In this document: piece by piece, positions 24,934 through 33,752 of the stretch
Position numbering within the stretch: position 1 is the stretch's first letter
Layout of the letters: each line of letters opens with the position of its first letter
Assembly (NCBI GenBank): GCA_964463485.1
Contig: CAYXDO010000098.1
Coordinates: forward strand, 1-41,005
Reading direction: 5' to 3'
Length of the DNA: 41,005 nucleotides
Source of the DNA: CAYXDO01 sp964463485
GTDB lineage: Bacteria > Myxococcota > Kuafuiibacteriia > Kuafuiibacteriales > Kuafuiibacteriaceae
Position numbers and translations under genes: made by a program
The notes under the pieces: model-generated
Database searches by the model: none
Seen by the model: only the letters and a program-made list of their open reading frames with translations
What the model was told of the DNA's origin: nothing

Positions 24934-26439
24934 TTGTCAACAGCGGCCAGCGACCCAACGGCCCCCGGAGCTTCAGAGCTTCGAACCGCATTCAGTTCAG
25001 GAGCACGTCTCCCGTACCCCGAGCTTTACTCCCAGAAGGTCACGGTGCTCTTGCTCGACGTCGTCGCGTTCCTTGCGGCGTTCGTCCTCGCCATGCACCT
25101 CCGATTTCAGGCGCAACTCAGTGTTTTCTCGCGGGGCGATGCGCCTTGGGAGCCCATGCTCTTCGCCCTGCCTGTGATGCTCGGCGCCTGGCTGTCGTTC
25201 CTCCACGGCCACGGCCTCTACCGTCTCGAGAGCCTGCGGATCTTCGAGGAGATCGCGCGCCTCGTTCGTGCGTTGCTCCTCTCCGTCGGATTGCTCTTGA
25301 CCCTCGCGTTCTTCTTTCGAGGGTTCAGCTTCTCTCGCGGCTTTGCCGTGCTCTTCATCCCGCTCCTGCTCGGGATCACGCTTTCCGGCCGCTTTGCGTT
25401 CCGGCTCGTTCGCCGACAGATCCTCGGTCTCGACGGCGTGCGTGAGCGGATCTTGCTCGTCGGAGACTCTCCGGTGGCGCGAGCGATGATCTTGGCAGCT
25501 CGCGAGCCCGAGTCTCGAGCTTCGATCGTGGGCGTGATCGATGACGGATCCGGCCTCGAGATCTCCGGCGTGCCCGTCGTGGGCAAGCTCGAATCGCTCG
25601 TGGAGGCCGCACGCGCCAAGGGCGCACACCGCGTCGTGATCACCGGAAAATTCGACGAAGCCGGGCAGCTCGCGTTGCTCGATGCGTGTCTCTCCGCAGG
25701 CCTCGAGTGGTCGGTGGTACCGCGCGCTTACGAGCTCATGCTGGATCGGGTCGAGCTCGACGTGGTCGCGGGCGTGCCGGTGCTCGGCCTTCGCCGCGGC
25801 AACATCCGCGGGCTCAATCGAGTCAAGAAGCGCGCTTTCGACGTCATCGCCTCAGCGGCGTTGATCGTCCTGGCATCTCCGCTGATGTTGCTGGTCGCGA
25901 TCTTGATCAAGCTGAGCAGCCGCGGACCCGTCCTGTTCACGCAGAATCGGGTTGGACAAGGCGGGCGTCACTTCGAGTTCCTCAAGTTCCGAACGATGCA
26001 TGTGAACAACGACGATTCGATCCACCGGGAGTACGCGAAGCGCTGGATCGAAAAAGGCGAGGCTCACACCGAGAAAGCCGGTGAGCGCATCTTCAAGATC
26101 GAGAAGGATCCGCGCATTTTTCGCGTGGGCCACTTCCTTCGGCGCTACTCGATCGACGAGCTTCCGCAGCTCTTCAACGTGTTGCGCGGCGACATGTCGC
26201 TGATCGGCCCGCGACCTTCGATCCCTTATGAGGTCGAGGCCTATCGGGAGTGGCACCGGCGGCGTTTCGAAGGCCCGCAGGGCATCACGGGCCTCTGGCA
26301 GGTGTCCGGCCGCAACCGTTTGAGCTTTGATGAAATGGTCGAGCTCGATATCGAGTACATCGAAAATTGGTCTTTTGGCCTCGACCTCAAGATCCTGCTC
26401 CGCACGATCGGAGTCGTCCTGTTCGACCGAGCATACTGA
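24934..26439 (+). CDS. polyprenyl-phosphate sugar-1-phosphate transferase (exopolysaccharide initiation)
   Basis: This membrane enzyme would move a sugar-1-phosphate from a nucleotide sugar to undecaprenyl phosphate, the first step of polysaccharide repeat-unit synthesis. The N-terminal half has about four membrane helices and a nucleotide-binding-like domain (RILLVGDSPVARAMI). The C-terminal ~190 residues are the catalytic bacterial sugar transferase domain: KRAFDVIASAALIVLASP, FLKFRTM, KDPRIFRVGHFLRRYSIDELPQ split across LFNVLRGDMSLIGPRP, and GITGLWQVSGR. TTG 24934 is chosen over TTG 24874 because GGAGG stands six bases before it; 501 residues. One base separates it from the next gene, so it leads an operon. 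Confidence 0.93.
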   Translation: MSTAASDPTAPGASELRTAFSSGARLPYPELYSQKVTVLLLDVVAFLAAFVLAMHLRFQAQLSVFSRGDAPWEPMLFALPVMLGAWLSFLHGHGLYRLESLRIFEEIARLVRALLLSVGLLLTLAFFFRGFSFSRGFAVLFIPLLLGITLSGRFAFRLVRRQILGLDGVRERILLVGDSPVARAMILAAREPESRASIVGVIDDGSGLEISGVPVVGKLESLVEAARAKGAHRVVITGKFDEAGQLALLDACLSAGLEWSVVPRAYELMLDRVELDVVAGVPVLGLRRGNIRGLNRVKKRAFDVIASAALIVLASPLMLLVAILIKLSSRGPVLFTQNRVGQGGRHFEFLKFRTMHVNNDDSIHREYAKRWIEKGEAHTEKAGERIFKIEKDPRIFRVGHFLRRYSIDELPQLFNVLRGDMSLIGPRPSIPYEVEAYREWHRRRFEGPQGITGLWQVSGRNRLSFDEMVELDIEYIENWSFGLDLKILLRTIGVVLFDRAY

Positions 26440-26440
26440 C

Positions 26441-27496
26441 ATGAGCAACCCTCCGAGCACGCCTCGCCTGGCCATGATTGGCTGTGGCTACTGGGGCCCC
26501 AACCTCCTCCGAAATCTGAGATCGCTTCCGGGCGCGAAGCTCGTGACCGTCGCCGACGCGGCGGAGGCCCGGCGGATGTGGGTCGGCAAGCAGTACCCCG
26601 GCCTCGAGACGCGGGCCGACGCCGAGGCGGTCCTCGAAGATCCAAACATCGACGCGGTCGTGATCGCGACTCCCTCCGCGACCCACGGCCGCCTGGTCAA
26701 GGACGCGCTCCTGGCCGGCAAAGACGTCTTCGTCGAGAAGCCGCTCTCGCTGTCCGGCGCCGAAGCCAACGAGCTCGCGAGCCTCGCCGTGGCCACGGGC
26801 CGCGTGCTGATGGTCGGGCACACCTTCCTCTACAACGCGGCGGTACGCGACTTGAAGCGGCGCATCGACGGCGGCGAGCTCGGGAACGTCTACTACTTGT
26901 ATAGCCAGCGCCTGAACCTCGGCATCGTTCGCTCCGATGTGAACGTCGCCTGGAATCTCGCGCCGCACGACGTCTCGATCGGCTGCTACTTGCTTGGCCA
27001 GGAGCCCGACGAAGTGTCGGCTTGCGGCGTCACCGCGCTCCAAGCGAGCGTGGAAGACGTCGTGTTCCTCACGATGAGCTTCCCGAGCGGAGCTCGTATG
27101 AACGTCCACGTCTCGTGGCTCGATCCGCGCAAGGTTCGACGGCTCACGGTCGTGGGCGACAAAAAGATGATCGTGTACGACGACGTCGCCGACGAGAAGA
27201 TCACCATCTACGACAAGGGCATCACGAAGGAAGAGCGCGTGCCCGTGGAGCAACCCACGGACTTCGCTCGCTTCAAGATGGTCACGCGTGCGGGTGACGT
27301 GACGATCCCCAACCTGACGGTCCCCGAGCCGCTGACCGAGGAGTGCAAGCACTTCATCGATTGTGTGACCCATCGAAAGCGGCCGATCAGCGACGGCTTC
27401 GAAGGCGCGCGTGTATCGCGAGTGCTCGAGGCCGTGGACAAATCCCTGGCGGCGCGAGGAGCGCCGGTGAAAGTTGCGCCGCCCTTGGCGCAGTAA
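26441..27496 (+). CDS. Gfo/Idh/MocA family sugar dehydrogenase (first copy)
   Basis: An NAD(P)-dependent oxidoreductase of 351 residues. The Rossmann motif GCGYWGPN is at 14-21, the family EKP motif (Lys100) at 99-101, GHTF at 126-129 and the catalytic-region APHDVSI with His176. The start ATG is one base after the transferase stop; an upstream open frame is only shadow. In Wbp/Wlb-type pathways such an enzyme oxidises C3 of a UDP-sugar acid to give the ketone for the aminotransferase. The partner aminotransferase lies next, so this role is likely; the exact substrate is not visible. It resembles the second copy at 28627 along its length. Confidence 0.92.
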   Translation: MSNPPSTPRLAMIGCGYWGPNLLRNLRSLPGAKLVTVADAAEARRMWVGKQYPGLETRADAEAVLEDPNIDAVVIATPSATHGRLVKDALLAGKDVFVEKPLSLSGAEANELASLAVATGRVLMVGHTFLYNAAVRDLKRRIDGGELGNVYYLYSQRLNLGIVRSDVNVAWNLAPHDVSIGCYLLGQEPDEVSACGVTALQASVEDVVFLTMSFPSGARMNVHVSWLDPRKVRRLTVVGDKKMIVYDDVADEKITIYDKGITKEERVPVEQPTDFARFKMVTRAGDVTIPNLTVPEPLTEECKHFIDCVTHRKRPISDGFEGARVSRVLEAVDKSLAARGAPVKVAPPLAQ

Positions 27497-27508
27497 GAGA
27501 ACACAGTC

Positions 27509-28630
27509 ATGACACAAGAGCGAACCATCCCCTTCGTCGACCTGGCGCGACAGTTCGAGTCCATCCGCGCCGAGATCGAATCCGCCGTGGCCACGGTGAT
27601 GAAAGAGGCGTCCTTCATCGGAGGGCCACACCTCGCGCGATTCGAGGCCGCGTTCGCGGCTCACACCGGCGTCAAACACGCCGTGGGCGTCGGCAACGGT
27701 ACCGACGCGCTCTATTTGATCCTACGCGCTCTAGGCATCGGCGCGGGAGACGAGGTCCTCGTCCCCGCCAACACCTTCATCGCGACGGCCGAGGCGGTCG
27801 GGCTGACGGGCGCCAAGCCCGTGTTCGTAGAGGTCCGAGACGACGACGCGCTGATCGACCTCGAGAAGGCCGGATCGAAGGTCACGGCGAGGACGAAGGC
27901 GATGATGCCCGTCCATCTCTACGGTCAGCTCGTCGACATCGAGGGCTGTCAGGCGTTCGCGAAGGAACACGGCCTGGTCATGATCGAAGACTCCGCGCAG
28001 GCCCACGCGGCTCGCGTCGGCAACAAACGCGCAGGCTCGTTCGGGCGCGCCGCGGGCTTCTCGTTCTATCCTGGCAAGAACCTCGGCGCCTACGGCGACG
28101 CGGGCGCGGTGACGACCGACGACGACGAGCTCGCCGCGCGCGTTCGCAAGCTCGCCAACCACGGTCGCTCCGAGAAGTACGGACACGAGCTCGAGGGCGT
28201 GAACTCGCGATTGGACGGCCTGCAGGCCGCGATCCTCGACGTGAAGCTCAAACACCTCGACGCCTGGACGGCCCGTCGTCAGACCCTCGCGAAGCGCTAC
28301 GACTCGCTGCTCTCGGACGTGCGCGGCGTGCGTACGCCGACCACGCATCGCTCGGAAGGACACGTCTTCCACTTGTACGTGATCCGCTTGGCCAAGGGCC
28401 GCGATGGGCTGCGCGCGTTCATGAAGGACCGCAAGATCGAGAGCGGCGTGCACTACCCGATCCCTCTGCATCTGCAGCGCGCCTACCAACACCTCGGCTA
28501 CGACAAGGGCGCGTTCCCTGTCGCGGAGCGTTGGTCCGAAGAGATCGTGTCGCTCCCGATGTCGGCCGACCTCTCCGAGGCCGAGCAAGACCGGGTCGTC
28601 GCCGCGGTGCGCGATTGGAGCCGCACGTGA
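27509..28630 (+). CDS. DegT/DnrJ/EryC1/StrS family sugar aminotransferase
   Basis: A PLP enzyme of 373 residues that puts an amino group from glutamate onto a keto nucleotide sugar. The cofactor lysine is Lys190 in FSFYPGKNLGAYGDAGA and the pyridine-nitrogen Asp161 lies in VMIEDSAQAHAA; the N-terminus IPFVDLARQF and the phosphate-binding GNGTDALYL are also typical. It sits between the two dehydrogenase genes and overlaps the second one by four bases (GTGA, 28627-28630). Together they would make an amino sugar that the next-but-one gene acylates. WbpE/WlbC-like function is the best guess. Confidence 0.94.
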   Translation: MTQERTIPFVDLARQFESIRAEIESAVATVMKEASFIGGPHLARFEAAFAAHTGVKHAVGVGNGTDALYLILRALGIGAGDEVLVPANTFIATAEAVGLTGAKPVFVEVRDDDALIDLEKAGSKVTARTKAMMPVHLYGQLVDIEGCQAFAKEHGLVMIEDSAQAHAARVGNKRAGSFGRAAGFSFYPGKNLGAYGDAGAVTTDDDELAARVRKLANHGRSEKYGHELEGVNSRLDGLQAAILDVKLKHLDAWTARRQTLAKRYDSLLSDVRGVRTPTTHRSEGHVFHLYVIRLAKGRDGLRAFMKDRKIESGVHYPIPLHLQRAYQHLGYDKGAFPVAERWSEEIVSLPMSADLSEAEQDRVVAAVRDWSRT

Positions 28631-29631
28631 GACTCGCCGTCGTCGGTGCAGGCTATTGGGGCCCCAACCTCGTTCGAAATCTCCTGACCATCCCCGACGT
28701 CTCGGTGATCGTTTGCGAGCGAGATCCAAAGCGGCTCCTTCAAGTAAAGGAGCGCTTTCCGTCCGTCGAGGTCACCAGCGACTACGACGCGGTGCTCGGC
28801 GACACCTCGATCGCGGGCGTTCTCCTGGCGACTCCGATCTCCACGCATGGACCGCTTGGCGTACGCGCTCTAGGAGCAGGCAAACACCTCTTCGTCGAGA
28901 AGCCATTGGCCGGATCCGTCTCGGACGCCGAGGCCCTGGTGACCGAGGCTGAACGTCGAGGCCGGGTCCTGATGGTCGGCCACACCTTCGAGTACTCACC
29001 GCCGATCGTGAAGATCCGAGACGTGATCGAGCGCGGCGAGCTCGGCCCGATCTATTTCATCTCGATGACCCGCGTGAACCTCGGGCTCCATCAACGCGAC
29101 GCATCGGTGATCTGGGATCTCGCGCCCCATGACTTCTCGATCCTGTTCCACTGGCTGCAAGAAGGCCCAAAGCGCGTCACCGCGATCGGTCGCGCTTGTG
29201 TGCAGCCCGGAATTCCAGATGTCGCGTTCGTGAGCCTCGAGTTCCCGAGCGGCGTCGTGGCCAACGTAGAGGTCGCGTGGCTCGCGCCTTCGAAGATCAG
29301 AAAGACCACGATCGTCGGCCAAAAGAAGATGCTGGCCTACGACGACACGCAGAACATCGAGGCCGTGAAGATCTACGACCAAGGCGTCGACTTCAGGGAC
29401 CCCGAGACCTTCGGCGAGTATCAGCTCTCGTATCGGACCGGTGACATCGTCTCGCCGAGGATCTCGGGCGCCGAGCCGCTCAAGGTCGAGATGAGCCACT
29501 TCGTGGAGTGTATCCAAGGCAACAAGACGCCACGCAGCGACGGCCGGTCGGGCCTGCGCGTCGTGCGCGCGCTCGAGGCCGCCGAACGATCGCTCCGATC
29601 GAGAGCGCCCGTCGAGATCGAGAGCCGATGA
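28627..29631 (+). CDS. Gfo/Idh/MocA family sugar dehydrogenase (second copy)
   Basis: A second NAD(P)-dependent oxidoreductase, 334 residues, with GAGYWGPN at 7-14, EKP at 91-93, GHTF and APHDFSI in the same order and spacing as the copy at 26441. The two share GYWGPNLxRN, RVLMVGHTF, WLAPSKIRK/WLDPRKVRR and the end ALEAxxxSL, so they look like paralogs. Its GTG lies in the aminotransferase stop (GTGA) and its own stop overlaps the next ATG (ATGA). Two such enzymes in one operon might act on different carbons or run oxidation and re-reduction; this is inference. Confidence 0.92.
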   Translation: MRLAVVGAGYWGPNLVRNLLTIPDVSVIVCERDPKRLLQVKERFPSVEVTSDYDAVLGDTSIAGVLLATPISTHGPLGVRALGAGKHLFVEKPLAGSVSDAEALVTEAERRGRVLMVGHTFEYSPPIVKIRDVIERGELGPIYFISMTRVNLGLHQRDASVIWDLAPHDFSILFHWLQEGPKRVTAIGRACVQPGIPDVAFVSLEFPSGVVANVEVAWLAPSKIRKTTIVGQKKMLAYDDTQNIEAVKIYDQGVDFRDPETFGEYQLSYRTGDIVSPRISGAEPLKVEMSHFVECIQGNKTPRSDGRSGLRVVRALEAAERSLRSRAPVEIESR

Positions 29632-30281
29632 GCGACTTCGAAGACGCGAAGATCTATCCCAACGTCCGCATCGGCGAAGGCACGATCATCGACGGCCCGG
29701 TGATCTTGGGAAAGCCGCCGCGCGGCAAAGCGCCCGGAGAGCTCGAGCTCGTCATCGGCCCCAACTCACATATCCGGCCGTTCACGGTGATCTACGCGGG
29801 TAACGTGATCGGCGCGCGTTTCAACACGGGTCAAGGCGCTTCGATTCGCGAGGACAACGTCATCGGCGACGATGTTTCCGTGGGTACCCACGCGGTGCTC
29901 GAGTTCGGCAATCGGATCGGCAGCGGCTGTCGGATCCACACCGGCTGTTTCCTCGAGCTGGTGACGCTCGGCTCGAACGTCTTTCTCGGACCGCACGTCG
30001 TGTTCACCGACGACCCACACCCGATGGGCTGTCCTCGTTACAAGGAATGTAAAGGCGGTGGCATCGTCGAGGACTTCGCGGCCATCGGCGCCAACACGAC
30101 CGTGTTGCCAGGCGTCCGGATCGGCGCGCGAGCGCTGGTGGGCGCGGGGTCTGTCGTCACCCGCGATGTCGCGCCAGAGACGGTGGTCGCGGGCAGCCCG
30201 GCCGAGCTGAAGAAGCGAACGGACGAGCTCGTGTGCTGGCCAGGCTTTTACGAGCGGCCGTACGTCTGGCATTCGCGCTGA
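29628..30281 (+). CDS. left-handed beta-helix N-acyltransferase of sugar biosynthesis
   Basis: The 217-residue product is built from hexapeptide repeats ([LIV]-G-x4), for example VRIGEGTIIDG, VIGDDVSVGTHAVLEFG, AAIGANTTVLPGVRIGARALVGAGSVV, closing with the usual VVAGSPAE. It is a trimeric acyl-CoA transferase family that acetylates sugar amines, as WbpD/WlbB do after the aminotransferase step. FTDDPHPMGCP marks the likely acceptor loop, and the HPMG region offers a catalytic His. The ATG is inside the preceding stop (ATGA). It ends the sugar operon; 68 bases later yajC begins. Confidence 0.93.
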   Translation: MSDFEDAKIYPNVRIGEGTIIDGPVILGKPPRGKAPGELELVIGPNSHIRPFTVIYAGNVIGARFNTGQGASIREDNVIGDDVSVGTHAVLEFGNRIGSGCRIHTGCFLELVTLGSNVFLGPHVVFTDDPHPMGCPRYKECKGGGIVEDFAAIGANTTVLPGVRIGARALVGAGSVVTRDVAPETVVAGSPAELKKRTDELVCWPGFYERPYVWHSR

Positions 30282-30349
30282 TTTCGATGCTCCATTCTTC
30301 GCGCTTCGCGCTTGCCAGGTCGTGGGGCCGAAGGTAACGGTCCCGCCCG

Positions 30350-30706
30350 ATGTCGGCCTTCGACCTTGGGCTCTTGTCGCTGTTGGCGGCCGAGGGCGAG
30401 GCTCCCCCATCTGGCTGTGAACAAGGAATTCAGCTCTTTCCTCTCGTCTTGATGGTCGCGATTTTCTATCTCATCGCGCTCCGGCCCGCTCAGAAGGAGC
30501 GCAAGGAGCACGCGGCGATGCTGACGAATCTGAAGCGAGGTGACGAAGTCATCACCTCGAGCGGCATCGTCGGCACGATCACCGATGTCGCCGATCCGTT
30601 CTTCGTCCTCGAGATCTCGCGGAACGTGAAGATTCGGATCTTGAAGTCGGCCGTCGCCAAACGTCACGTCGAGAAGAAGGAGCCCGAGAAGGAAGCCAAG
30701 GCGTGA
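30350..30706 (+). CDS. yajC: Sec translocase accessory subunit YajC
   Basis: A 118-residue inner-membrane protein that joins SecD and SecF to assist SecYEG export. It has the single N-terminal membrane helix (QLFPLVLMVAIFYLIALRP) followed at once by the family signature QKERKEHAAMLTNLKRGDEVITSSGIVGTI and a Lys/Glu-rich tail. The start ATG 30350 follows a GC-rich 68-base gap after the sugar operon; no strong Shine-Dalgarno is seen. It is followed by secD after 17 bases, the standard order. Confidence 0.95.
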   Translation: MSAFDLGLLSLLAAEGEAPPSGCEQGIQLFPLVLMVAIFYLIALRPAQKERKEHAAMLTNLKRGDEVITSSGIVGTITDVADPFFVLEISRNVKIRILKSAVAKRHVEKKEPEKEAKA

Positions 30707-30723
30707 GCCGAAGCGAGTAATTC

Positions 30724-32499
30724 ATGGAAAAGTCTTGGTATTGGCGCCTCGGACTGGTGTCCGCTCTCGTCGCGCTCGGCGTGTATTACACGGGGCCGTC
30801 CGCGATTTATCTCAACGCTTCTGCCGCTGATCGCGCGAACAAGCAGAAGATCAGCGAATTGACGCCCGAGTGGATGCCGAAGACTCGCGTCAACCTGGGC
30901 ATCGATCTTCAAGGCGGCTTGCACCTCGTGATGGGTGTCGACGCCGTCAAGGCAGTGCAGAACAGGGCCGATCACCTCGCCGACGAGATCTACGAGCACA
31001 TGAAGGACAAGGGCTCGCCCATCGTCAAGGCGGAGCGTCCGGGGGACGCCCCAGAGGTCGTGGTCGAGCTGGCCAAGGACCAGGACTTCGCGACCCTCGA
31101 AGCATACTTCGGCGACCGGAGCGACACCTGGGAGCTCCGCTCCCACGCGGGCACGACCGTGAAGTACGGAATGAAGGCTGCTTACGAGTCACAGCTCATG
31201 GAGGACGCCGTCGCCCAAGCTCAAAAGACCCTGCGCAATCGCATCGATGAATACGGCGTCACCGAGCCGGAGGTCCGAAAGAGCGGTCGCGACTCCGTGC
31301 TGATCCAGGTCGCCGGCTTGGGCGAGAAGGAAGCACGAGAGTTCAAGGACGTGGTGATCGGAAAGACCGCGCAGCTCGAGTTCAAGATCGTAGACGACGA
31401 GAGCCGCTACTTCGCACAGCTCGGCAACAAGCTCCCCGAAGGCGTCACCCTCGAGACCGACTCCTATCGAGGTGAGAGCGACCGCCTCGTGTCGTCGCAG
31501 TACTTGCTCGCGGCCGACAAAGACGTGCTCAAGAAGCTCGTCGAAGCCAATCCGCCCCCCGTCGATCGCGTCGTGCGCTACCAACGCGTCGGCAGCGCGC
31601 CCGCCCCTAGCCAGTACCGCACGTGGCTCCTCGACCGTAAGACGCCGCTCACCGGCGAGTCGCTCGTCAACGCGTTCGTCGCGTTCAACAACGACGAAAA
31701 CCAATATTACGTCGCGATGAAGCTCGACCGCCGAGGCGCGGACATCTTCGCGCGCCTCACCGGCGAGAACATCAAGAAGCGCATGGCGATCGTGCTCGAC
31801 GACATGGTCGATTCAGCTCCCGTCATTCAAGGCAAGATCCCGGGCGGCAACTGCTCCATCACCCTCGGCGGCGGCCGAACGCAGCAAGAGATCCTCGAGG
31901 AGGCCAAGCAGCTCCAAATCGTGCTGAACGCCGGCGCGCTCCCCGCGCCCGTCTATCCGCGAGAGGAGCGGTCCGTCGGCGCCACGCTCGGCGAAGACGC
32001 CATCATGAAAGGCAACCGCGCCTTGCTCGCGACCACCATCGTCGTCATCGCCACGATGGTCGGATATTACAAGCTCTCTGGCGCCATCTCCGTGCTCGCG
32101 CTGACCATCAACATGCTGCTGCTCTTCGCCATGCTCTCTGGTTTCGGCGCGACCCTCACCTTGCCCGGCCTCGCCGGCATCATCCTCACGATCGGTATGG
32201 CGGTGGACGCCAACATCGTTCAGTTCGAGCGCATCCGAGAAGAAGTCCGAGGCTCGAAGTCGATTCGTCAGGCCGTGGATCTCGGCTTCGATCGCGCGTT
32301 CTCCGCGATCTTCGACTCCAACGTCACGACCCTGCTCTCCGCGATCGTCTTGTACCAGTATGGCTCGGGGCCCCTGCGAGGCTTCGCCACGACGCTCGGA
32401 ATCGGCGTCGTCGTCAACACCTTCACCGCGGTCGTAGTCCCGAGGCTCGTGCTCGAGTACCTCACTCGCGGCAAACGCATCCAGTCGCTGAGCATCTAG
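30724..32499 (+). CDS. secD: protein translocase subunit SecD
   Basis: SecD uses proton motive force with SecF to pull exported proteins through late translocation. The 591 residues show the full layout: first membrane helix (about 8-24), the LGIDLQGGLHLVMGV motif, a large periplasmic P1 domain (about 70-430) including ALRNRIDEYGV-type VAQAQKTLRNRIDEYG, and five C-terminal helices with GMAVDANIVQFERIREE, which carries the conserved Asp of the proton path. The ATG 30724 lies 17 bases after yajC and secF follows nine bases later, so one transcript is certain enough. Confidence 0.97.
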   Translation: MEKSWYWRLGLVSALVALGVYYTGPSAIYLNASAADRANKQKISELTPEWMPKTRVNLGIDLQGGLHLVMGVDAVKAVQNRADHLADEIYEHMKDKGSPIVKAERPGDAPEVVVELAKDQDFATLEAYFGDRSDTWELRSHAGTTVKYGMKAAYESQLMEDAVAQAQKTLRNRIDEYGVTEPEVRKSGRDSVLIQVAGLGEKEAREFKDVVIGKTAQLEFKIVDDESRYFAQLGNKLPEGVTLETDSYRGESDRLVSSQYLLAADKDVLKKLVEANPPPVDRVVRYQRVGSAPAPSQYRTWLLDRKTPLTGESLVNAFVAFNNDENQYYVAMKLDRRGADIFARLTGENIKKRMAIVLDDMVDSAPVIQGKIPGGNCSITLGGGRTQQEILEEAKQLQIVLNAGALPAPVYPREERSVGATLGEDAIMKGNRALLATTIVVIATMVGYYKLSGAISVLALTINMLLLFAMLSGFGATLTLPGLAGIILTIGMAVDANIVQFERIREEVRGSKSIRQAVDLGFDRAFSAIFDSNVTTLLSAIVLYQYGSGPLRGFATTLGIGVVVNTFTAVVVPRLVLEYLTRGKRIQSLSI

Positions 32500-32508
32500 G
32501 AGCCGAAC

Positions 32509-33711
32509 ATGTTTTCGATCATTCCTCCGAACACCAAGTTCGACTTCATGGGCAAGGCCGGCCACTGGGCCATGATCTCGCTCGTCGCTTTCCTCCTCTC
32601 GCTCGTCATCGTCTTCGTCGTGCCCGCCGTCGCCCCTGGCTACGGCCTCAAGCTCGGCCTCGACTTCACCGGCGGCAACGAAGTCCTCGTCGGCTTCAAG
32701 AAACAGGTGACGGCGGCCCAAGTGCGTGAGGTCCTGACCAAGCTCAACCTCGGCGACACCTCCGTGCAGTCCTTCGGCAACGACGGCGACTACCTGGTGC
32801 GCGTCCAACGATCCGAAGCCCTCGCCCCCGAAGACGTCGCGTCTTTCGAAAAGGCCTTCGCCGACCGCTACGGGCCTCGCTTCAAACCGCCGATCGCCTA
32901 CAACAAGGAGATTGGCACCGTGATCGAGGTCGAGTTCGCGGTGAGCGCCTCGGTCGCCACGGCCGTCGGCAGCGACCTCGGACCCGATGCGCTCTCCTCG
33001 TTCGTCGGATCGCTCGGCCGTAAGACGACCTCCGCCAAGAAGATCGGCCGACCAGATCAAGCTCGGTTCGCGATCGCGATCGAAGGCATCGACGGCGTGG
33101 TCGTCAAAGGCTTGCAGGCGCTCGACCCTGACGCGCTCGCCAAACGAGTCGAGTTCGTCGGTCCGACGGTCGGTAAGCAACTTCGCGACGACGGCATCCT
33201 CGCCGTGCTCTACGCGCTCTTGTGTATCCTCATCTACATCGCGCTCCGCTTCGACTTCTTCTATTCGCCAGGCGCGGTGATCTGCCTGTTCCACGACGCG
33301 TTCGTGACGACCGCGGTGCTCGCGTTGGTAGGTCGAGAGTTCACGCTCACGACCATCGCCGGCCTGCTCACGCTGGTCGGCTACTCCATCAATGACACCA
33401 TCATCGTCTTCGATCGAATCCGAGAGAGCGTCGGCAAGGCCCAAGGCAGAGCGCTGTCGGACGTCATCAACAGATCGATCAACGAGACCCTCGGACGCAC
33501 GGTGATGACCTCCTCGACCGTCATCTTGGCGTGTGTCTGTCTCTGCATCTTCGGCTATGGCACCGTCTTGTTCGAGTTCGGATTGATCCTCGGCATCGGC
33601 GTCGTGCTCGGCACCTACTCTTCGATCTTCGTCGCCTCTCCGATCTTCATGTGGCTGCGCGAGAAGTACGCGCCCACCATCGTCGAACACAAGGAAGTCG
33701 GCCACCTTTAG
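32509..33711 (+). CDS. secF: protein translocase subunit SecF
   Basis: Partner of SecD in the inner membrane; 400 residues. The first helix (about 18-42) leads to LGLDFTGGNEVLVGF, the SecF/SecD shared motif. The periplasmic domain is longer than in most SecF (about 45-215). Five C-terminal helices follow, with VGPTVGKQL, then GYSINDTIIVFDRIRE holding the conserved Asp/Arg pair, and a basic-acidic tail. The gene ends 41 bases before a lipoprotein gene, so read-through into it is possible. Confidence 0.97.
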   Translation: MFSIIPPNTKFDFMGKAGHWAMISLVAFLLSLVIVFVVPAVAPGYGLKLGLDFTGGNEVLVGFKKQVTAAQVREVLTKLNLGDTSVQSFGNDGDYLVRVQRSEALAPEDVASFEKAFADRYGPRFKPPIAYNKEIGTVIEVEFAVSASVATAVGSDLGPDALSSFVGSLGRKTTSAKKIGRPDQARFAIAIEGIDGVVVKGLQALDPDALAKRVEFVGPTVGKQLRDDGILAVLYALLCILIYIALRFDFFYSPGAVICLFHDAFVTTAVLALVGREFTLTTIAGLLTLVGYSINDTIIVFDRIRESVGKAQGRALSDVINRSINETLGRTVMTSSTVILACVCLCIFGYGTVLFEFGLILGIGVVLGTYSSIFVASPIFMWLREKYAPTIVEHKEVGHL

Positions 33712-33752
33712 CTTTCGCAGCCGGCGCTTCGCACCCCGGTTATCATCGTCCT

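Noticed and set aside
31813..33705. 630-codon minus-strand open frame opposite secD/secF
   Set aside because: Asp/Glu/Arg/His-rich nonsense antisense to two certain genes.
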